The notes under the pieces are model-generated. The model saw nothing but the letters and a program-made list of their open reading frames with translations. It was not told the origin of the DNA and ran no database searches. The position numbers were made by a program, and so were the translations under genes. A stretch of DNA of 6,518 bases from Fimiplasma intestinipullorum (lineage in GTDB: Bacteria; Bacillota_I; Bacilli_A; Erysipelotrichales; Coprobacillaceae), in the NCBI GenBank assembly GCA_018715065.1, contig DVMJ01000105.1, positions 1-6,518 of the forward strand, read 5' to 3'. This document shows, one piece after another, positions 1 to 3,420 of this stretch. Every line of letters starts with the position of its first letter. Positions within the stretch are counted from its first letter, which is position 1.

Positions 1-20
1 TACAAACATCATTACAGAAT

Positions 21-92
21 AAAGAGAGCGCTTTGAACAGGTTAGCCGAAATCCTTGCTAACTAAGCGTTCTCTTTTCTGTACTCTTTTTTA
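21..92 (+). terminator. Long bulged hairpin, probable terminator of an upstream gene
   Basis: The outer stem pairs 21-33 (AAAGAGAGCGCTT) with 64-76 (AAGCGTTCTCTTT), 13 bp with one G-U pair. An inner stem pairs 40-46 (GGTTAGC) with 57-63 (GCTAACT), 7 bp including one G-U pair. A 6-nt one-sided bulge (34-39) separates the stems and the apical loop is 10 nt. The right arm ends in a T-rich stretch, followed by CTGTACTC and six Ts at 85-90. This is best read as the intrinsic terminator of a gene lying left of the window. The large asymmetric bulge and interrupted T-tract are not typical, so a structured leader or small RNA is the alternative. No known riboswitch consensus was recognised. Confidence 0.5.
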
Positions 93-147
93 TCTAAGGT
101 TATTTACCTTCTTTATCGGTGAATAGTAACATTGAAAATAGCATGAA

Positions 148-160
148 TAGGAATTTCCTA
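148..160. promoter_or_regulatory. 13-bp palindrome, possible operator upstream of the DUF4430 promoter
   Basis: TAGGAATTTCCTA is a perfect inverted repeat with 6-bp arms and one central base. It ends 15 bases before the predicted -35 box at 176. Its position suits a repressor or activator site for the DUF4430/S-subunit operon. No matching regulator is encoded in the window and the motif was not recognised as a known operator. Confidence 0.3.
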
Positions 161-175
161 AAAAAGAAAACGTGC

Positions 176-204
176 TTTACTAAAAAAATGACAGCGTATA
201 TAAT
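176..204 (+). promoter_or_regulatory. Sigma-A-type promoter for the DUF4430/S-subunit operon
   Basis: TTTACT (176-181) and a perfect TATAAT (199-204) are separated by 17 bases. Transcription would start near 211, which is the first base of the AGGAGG ribosome binding site (211-216). The resulting leader would be only about 13 nt before the ATG at 224. The boxes are good, but the very short leader is unusual, so an additional promoter further upstream cannot be excluded. Confidence 0.55.
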
Positions 205-223
205 GCTGGTAGGAGGTTATGGA

Positions 224-649
224 ATGATGAAAAAAATACGACATATTTTGTTGGCGATGCTCTTGCTTGTCGTGGTCGTACTGGGCTACGGCTGGTATCA
301 GAATCAGCAGCGGGATGAAGGAAATAAAACCATTGAGGTGACGATTCAGGTTGATGAAGAGGTGATCTATACGGACAGCGTCCAGACCGATGCCGCTAGA
401 CTGGGAGACCTATTGGCGGAATTGAAGCAGCAGGGAGAACTGTTGCTGGAGGTAGAAGAGAGTGCCTATGGCCGCTTTATCACAGGTATGGGCAAGGATC
501 AGTTATATAGGCAGGACACAGCAGCTGGCCGTTATTGGACTTACAGCTCTGATAATAATGCAACCTGCGTGGCGGATGGTTATTGCAGTGGGATCGATAG
601 TCTGGATATTCAGGATGGCGATCGTTTCGTCTTTACTTTAGGCCAATGA
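224..649 (+). CDS. Membrane-anchored DUF4430-domain protein
   Basis: This 141-residue protein begins with a short basic stretch (MMKKIRH) and one hydrophobic segment (about residues 7-25), either an uncleaved signal anchor or a signal peptide. The rest would be extracytoplasmic. The soluble part resembles the DUF4430 (transcobalamin-like C-terminal) family: YGRFITGM at 82-89, RYWTYSSDN at 103-111 and DGDRFVFTL at 131-139. Cys115 and Cys121 lie six residues apart and could form a disulfide outside the cell. The start at 224 is chosen because AGGAGG lies 7 bases upstream; an in-frame GTG at 119 has no such site and would place a polar extension before the membrane anchor. The stop overlaps the start of the S-subunit gene (ATGA), indicating one operon and translational coupling. 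DUF4430 proteins are often found with ECF transporter subunits. The proposed role, helping capture or present a vitamin to the neighbouring S subunit, is inference. Confidence 0.8.
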   Translation: MMKKIRHILLAMLLLVVVVLGYGWYQNQQRDEGNKTIEVTIQVDEEVIYTDSVQTDAARLGDLLAELKQQGELLLEVEESAYGRFITGMGKDQLYRQDTAAGRYWTYSSDNNATCVADGYCSGIDSLDIQDGDRFVFTLGQ

Positions 650-1131
650 GAAAATCCGTTTTTTGTGCCATGCTGGCATGTCTTCTTGTGATTTCCAAAG
701 AAATCCTGGCTTTTTTGCCAAACATCGAACTGGTCAGTTTTTTTATTATTATCTACGCCTTATTTTTACCCTGGCGGATGATGCTGATGATTGTGTTTCT
801 GTTCAGTACGCTGCAGATGCTGCTCTATGGGATAGGGATGTGGACACCGATGTACTATATCGTTTTTAGCGGTCTGGCACTTCTGACGATCTGTTTGCGT
901 TTCTGGCTGACCAATGAGTATCGGTTGGCGCTGTTTAGCGGTATGTTTGGGTTGGTCTTCGGTTTTCTTTTTGCCTTACCTTATTTTCTGCTTTCCTGGC
1001 ATTTAGGCTGGGCTTATTTTCTCAACGGACTATTATTTGATGTTGTTCACGCAGTGGGAAATTATATTCTGATGCTGGTTTTAGCGAACCCGGTCAAAAG
1101 GACTTTAGGAATGCTTGTGGGAAATGGCTAA
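646..1131 (+). CDS. ECF transporter S-component-like integral membrane protein
   Basis: The 161-residue product is almost entirely hydrophobic, with about six predicted membrane helices (roughly 5-22, 27-42, 45-62, 68-86, 93-117 and 122-147). Size and topology match substrate-binding S subunits of energy-coupling factor vitamin transporters. The segment FLPNIELVSFFIIIYALF (about 23-40) resembles S subunits often found beside DUF4430 proteins. The ATPase and EcfT subunits are not in the window, so it would have to use a shared module encoded elsewhere. The ATG lies within the stop of the DUF4430 gene and has only a weak ribosome binding site, which supports translational coupling. The coaBC-coaX genes downstream make pantothenate a reasonable substrate, while the DUF4430 partner leaves a cobalamin-related compound or other vitamin possible. 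Membrane topology is clear; family assignment is moderately sure; substrate is unknown. Confidence 0.65.
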   Translation: MRKSVFCAMLACLLVISKEILAFLPNIELVSFFIIIYALFLPWRMMLMIVFLFSTLQMLLYGIGMWTPMYYIVFSGLALLTICLRFWLTNEYRLALFSGMFGLVFGFLFALPYFLLSWHLGWAYFLNGLLFDVVHAVGNYILMLVLANPVKRTLGMLVGNG

Positions 1132-1143
1132 AACTCGTATAAT
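1115..1143 (+). promoter_or_regulatory. Promoter for coaBC-coaX, inside the end of the S-subunit gene
   Basis: TTGTGG (1115-1120) and TATAAT (1138-1143) are separated by 17 bases. The -35 box lies within the last codons of the S-subunit gene and the -10 box just past its stop. Transcription would start near 1150, giving a leader of about 40 nt. There is no terminator between the two operons, so readthrough from the DUF4430 promoter is also likely. Confidence 0.55.
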
Positions 1144-1150
1144 AAAAATG

Positions 1151-1171
1151 TAGTGATCCACAAGGACACTA
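1151..1171 (+). other. Hairpin at the predicted 5' end of the coaBC transcript
   Basis: TAGTG (1151-1155) and TCC (1157-1159) pair with GGA (1164-1166) and CACTA (1167-1171), leaving a single bulged A at 1156 and the loop ACAA. The hairpin begins at or next to the predicted transcription start (about 1150) and ends 6 bases before the AGGGAGG ribosome binding site (1178-1184). It may protect the 5' end of the mRNA or mark an operator in the DNA. Confidence 0.4.
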
Positions 1172-1189
1172 ACACATAGGGAGGTTCAT

Positions 1190-2386
1190 ATGAAAAAGAT
1201 ACTTATTGGGGTAACCGGAGGGATTGCCGCCTATAAAGCTTGTGATCTGGTGAGCCGACTGGTAAAGAATGGTGATGAGGTCAAGGTCATCATGACAGAC
1301 AATGCCTGTCGCTTCGTTCAACCAGCCACTTTCGAAGCCCTCTGTCATCATCCGGTCTACACGGATACTTTTGCCACCAGTCTGGATGGCGAGATCCACC
1401 ATATCAGCTTAGGTGCCTGGGCGGATGTCTTTGCGATTGTTCCGGCAACAGCGAACATCATCGCTAAATTAGCGCATGGTCTGGCCGATGACATGCTTTC
1501 GAGCACCATGCTTGCGACGACTTGTGCCAAGGTCATTGCACCGGCAATGAATACCCATATGTTTGAAAATCCGGCGACACAGCGCAATCTAGCAATCTTG
1601 CGAAACGATGGCATGCAGATCGTCGAACCGGCAAGCGGACATTTGGCCTGCGGGGATGTCGGAAAGGGGAAGCTTCCCGATGTGGAAGATCTATTCGAAG
1701 CCGTGCAGGCAGCGGCTGTTTGGCCTAAGCCTTTACAGGGTAAACGCGTGCTGATTTCAGCGGGGCCAACCCAGGAGGCCATCGATCCGGTACGTTATCT
1801 TACCAATCATTCCAGTGGAAAGATGGGGTATGCCCTGGCAAGACAGGCCTATCGTTTAGGTGCAGAAGTCACATTGCTTAGCGGTCCAAGTGCCTTGCGT
1901 GCCCCTTATGGGGTGACGGTTCTTCCTTTTGTCAGTGCCAATGACTTATTTTGTCTGGTAAAAGAAAGAATGGATCAGGCCGATTATATCATCATGTCTG
2001 CAGCGGTCGGTGATTATCGGGCCAGTGAGATTGCACCAAATAAGATCAAGAAGCATGATGAACAAATGCGCCTGACGCTGGTGAAGAATCCGGATATCCT
2101 TCAGTATATTGGAGAACACCGCCATCAACAGATCGTTTGTGGATTTGCGATGGAGACTGAACATTTGCTTGAAAATGCTAAGGCAAAACTCGCAAAGAAG
2201 AATTGTCATATGATCGTGGCCAACCATTTAAAACAAGCCGGAGCTGGCTTCCAGACCGATACCAATGTCGCGACGCTCATTCAGCCTGATGAACAAAAGG
2301 CGCTGCCTTTAATGTCAAAAGACGAATTAGCACAAACGATTCTTTTAGAAATGATGAAGATTGAGAACGGAGGACAAGCATGTTAG
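1190..2386 (+). CDS. coaBC: Bifunctional phosphopantothenoylcysteine decarboxylase / phosphopantothenate-cysteine ligase
   Basis: This cytosolic 398-residue enzyme carries out the second and third steps of coenzyme A synthesis: it joins cysteine to 4'-phosphopantothenate and decarboxylates the product to 4'-phosphopantetheine. The N-terminal CoaC flavoprotein half (about 1-180) shows GVTGGIAAYK (7-16), the catalytic-type His71 in HHISL, PATANI (85-90), PAMN (118-121) and the Cys154 clamp in ACGDVGKGKLPD. The CoaB half (about 184-395) shows ISAGPTQEAIDP (189-200), the nucleotide-binding NHSSGKMG (206-213), AAVGDYR (271-277), NKIKK (284-288, with the conserved lysines), KNPDIL (299-304) and CGFAMET (317-323). 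Length matches full bifunctional CoaBC. The start has AGGGAGG 5 bases upstream. The last 7 bases overlap coaX. All key motifs are intact, so it should be functional. Confidence 0.97.
   Translation: MKKILIGVTGGIAAYKACDLVSRLVKNGDEVKVIMTDNACRFVQPATFEALCHHPVYTDTFATSLDGEIHHISLGAWADVFAIVPATANIIAKLAHGLADDMLSSTMLATTCAKVIAPAMNTHMFENPATQRNLAILRNDGMQIVEPASGHLACGDVGKGKLPDVEDLFEAVQAAAVWPKPLQGKRVLISAGPTQEAIDPVRYLTNHSSGKMGYALARQAYRLGAEVTLLSGPSALRAPYGVTVLPFVSANDLFCLVKERMDQADYIIMSAAVGDYRASEIAPNKIKKHDEQMRLTLVKNPDILQYIGEHRHQQIVCGFAMETEHLLENAKAKLAKKNCHMIVANHLKQAGAGFQTDTNVATLIQPDEQKALPLMSKDELAQTILLEMMKIENGGQAC
2369..2373 (+). promoter_or_regulatory. Ribosome binding site of coaX inside coaBC
   Basis: GGAGG lies 6 bases before the coaX ATG at 2380 and within the final codons of coaBC. 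It fixes the coaX start and indicates translational coupling across the 7-base overlap. Confidence 0.7.
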
Positions 2387-3150
2387 TAGCAGTAGATATC
2401 GGTAATACCAATATTACACTGGCGGTCTTTGATGGCGAGGACATCAAAGGAAGCTATCGTTTAACGACAAAGATGACTAGAACGAGTGATGAATACGGGT
2501 TCATGCTTTTGAGCTTCTTAAATGCATCGAATATTCAGGTCTCAGATATCGAAGATGTGATCGTATCGACAGTGGTACCAAAGATCATGCACTCTTTTAA
2601 TAATGCCATCTATAAGTATTTGAAAAAGACACCGATCACCGTTGGTCCGGGAATCAAGACCGGTATTTCTATCAAGACCGAGAATCCGGCTGGTGTCGGC
2701 GCCGATCGTATCGTTGATGCGGCCGGTGCTTACTATATTTATGGTGGGCCTTGCCTGGTCATCGATTTTGGTACTGCCACAACGTTTGATTACATCAATG
2801 AAAAAGGCGAATTCCTTTACGGCGTGACGGCTCCTGGACTTGAAATTACCAGTCAGGCACTTTCCAATATGGCTGCCCAGCTGCCTGAGATTGCCATCAA
2901 GAAGCCAGATACCATACTGGCGAAGAACACCATTCAAAGCATGCAGGCCGGCGTTGTTTATGGTTATATTGGTTTGACAGAGTATATTATTCGTCAGATG
3001 AAAAAGGAAATAGGGGTTCCGATGCATGTGATTGCGACAGGTGGATTAGGTCGTTTGATTTCTAAGGAGACTGAAGAAATTGAAGTCTATGACGCGGATC
3101 TGACATTCAAAGGACTCAAACTGATTTATCAGCGCCGGTTGAATCGATAA
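2380..3150 (+). CDS. coaX: Type III pantothenate kinase
   Basis: The 256-residue product phosphorylates pantothenate to 4'-phosphopantothenate, the first step of coenzyme A synthesis, in the cytosol. It belongs to the ASKHA-fold CoaX family: phosphate-binding DIGNTN at 6-11, the VPKI segment at 66-69, pantothenate-binding GADRI at 107-111 with catalytic-type Asp109, DFGTATT at 129-135, and the glycine-rich ATGGLG at 219-224. Length is normal for the family. Type III kinases are known to need a monovalent cation and to lack the CoA feedback inhibition seen in type I enzymes. It is cotranscribed with coaBC, placing the first three CoA steps under one promoter. The only plausible terminator follows about 130 bases downstream (3281-3308). 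No defects are visible. Confidence 0.97.
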   Translation: MLVAVDIGNTNITLAVFDGEDIKGSYRLTTKMTRTSDEYGFMLLSFLNASNIQVSDIEDVIVSTVVPKIMHSFNNAIYKYLKKTPITVGPGIKTGISIKTENPAGVGADRIVDAAGAYYIYGGPCLVIDFGTATTFDYINEKGEFLYGVTAPGLEITSQALSNMAAQLPEIAIKKPDTILAKNTIQSMQAGVVYGYIGLTEYIIRQMKKEIGVPMHVIATGGLGRLISKETEEIEVYDADLTFKGLKLIYQRRLNR

Positions 3151-3162
3151 GCAGAATTTATC

Positions 3163-3208
3163 GTACCATTAAAATGAATCATTTTTCAAAGAGAGAAAAA
3201 CATGGTAC
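3163..3208. repeat. Nested inverted repeats after coaX
   Basis: GTACCAT (3163-3169) is the exact reverse complement of ATGGTAC (3202-3208). Inside lies a second perfect palindrome, AAAATGAATCATTTT (3171-3185), with 7-bp arms around one base. No T-tract follows, so it is unlikely to be a terminator. It overlaps the candidate promoter boxes at 3183-3211, which favours an operator role. Confidence 0.5.
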
Positions 3209-3211
3209 AAT
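3183..3211 (+). promoter_or_regulatory. Candidate promoter for a short leader or small RNA
   Basis: TTTTCA (3183-3188) and TACAAT (3206-3211) are 17 bases apart. Transcription would begin near 3218 and run into the terminator at 3281-3308, giving a transcript of about 90 nt, or longer with readthrough into the surface-protein gene. The boxes are imperfect and the call is tentative. Confidence 0.3.
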
Positions 3212-3215
3212 CAGT

Positions 3216-3264
3216 TTGTCAAAAGACAATGTCCATTATATCCCAAACCCTTCTAACCATTGTC
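3216..3264 (+). other. Mutually exclusive hairpins ahead of the terminator
   Basis: TTGTC (3216-3220) pairs with GACAA (3225-3229) around a four-A loop. The same GACAATG (3225-3231) can pair instead with CATTGTC (3258-3264), 7 bp around a 26-nt loop. Only one of the two can form at a time. This is the kind of switch seen in attenuator leaders, but no known class was recognised and the terminator arm does not itself pair with these segments. Confidence 0.3.
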
Positions 3265-3280
3265 GTTGATTGAAGAAAGC

Positions 3281-3308
3281 AGGAGGCTGCAAGACAGCTT
3301 CCTTTTTT
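3281..3308 (+). terminator. Rho-independent terminator after coaX
   Basis: AGGAGGCTG (3281-3289) pairs with CAGCTTCCT (3295-3303), 9 bp with one G-U pair and a 5-nt loop (CAAGA), followed directly by a T-run (3303-3308). This is a textbook intrinsic terminator. It most simply ends the coaBC-coaX transcript and insulates the next gene, and it may also end a short RNA begun at about 3218. Confidence 0.85.
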
Positions 3309-3365
3309 CTATTTTCATCTTGTGAAAAAAGGTTCAAAAAAAGAATCCATACCGTTTTTAAGAAC

Positions 3366-3394
3366 TTTTTTTAAAGCGCTTTCCGTTGTAGAAT
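3366..3394 (+). promoter_or_regulatory. Weak promoter for the surface-protein gene
   Basis: TAGAAT (3389-3394) is a fair -10 box. The matching -35 position, 17 bases upstream (3366-3371), is only a T-run. Transcription would start near 3401. A weak -35 combined with an overlapping cre-like palindrome suggests regulated expression. Confidence 0.35.
3371..3384. promoter_or_regulatory. cre-like CcpA site ahead of the surface-protein gene
   Basis: TTAAAGCGCTTTCC contains the perfect 10-bp palindrome AAAGCGCTTT (3373-3382), the core of catabolite-responsive elements. Against the consensus TGNAANCGNWNNCW, the second and last positions differ. The site lies just upstream of the predicted -10 box, a position where CcpA binding would repress. 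Catabolite repression of this secreted hydrolase is therefore a reasonable inference. Confidence 0.5.
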
Positions 3395-3403
3395 GGTGGG
3401 TAG

Positions 3404-3418
3404 AGGAGGGAAAAGGAG
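3404..3418 (+). promoter_or_regulatory. Double ribosome binding site for the surface-protein gene
   Basis: AGGAGG (3404-3409) lies 11 bases before the ATG at 3421, and a second AAAAGGAG (3411-3418) lies only 2 bases before it. Neither spacing is ideal, but the pair points to 3421 rather than an in-frame GTG at 3322. The GTG has no ribosome binding site and would bury the signal peptide behind 33 extra residues. Confidence 0.6.
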
Positions 3419-3420
3419 AC

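Noticed and set aside
27..40. Second cre-like sequence around GAGCGCTTTG
   Set aside because: It has three or more mismatches to the consensus and is explained by the hairpin arm.
96..110. Small hairpin AAGGT...ACCTT
   Set aside because: Only 5 bp, AT-rich, and not placed next to any gene boundary or T-tract of note.
119..223. In-frame GTG that would extend the DUF4430 protein by 35 residues
   Set aside because: There is no ribosome binding site, the extension would place polar residues before the membrane anchor, and the predicted promoter lies inside it.
1357..1782. Minus-strand open frame of 141 codons
   Set aside because: It lies wholly opposite coaBC, has no recognisable motifs and is a shadow of the real gene.
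2542..3027. Minus-strand open frame of 161 codons
   Set aside because: It lies opposite coaX and shows low-complexity shadow composition with no family resemblance.
3332..3372. Terminator-like GTTC...GAAC pairing followed by seven Ts
   Set aside because: Only four base pairs close a long AT-rich loop, too weak for an intrinsic terminator next to the strong one at 3281-3308.
3322..3420. In-frame GTG that would extend the surface protein by 33 residues
   Set aside because: It follows the terminator with no ribosome binding site, buries the signal peptide and overlaps the promoter and cre-like site.
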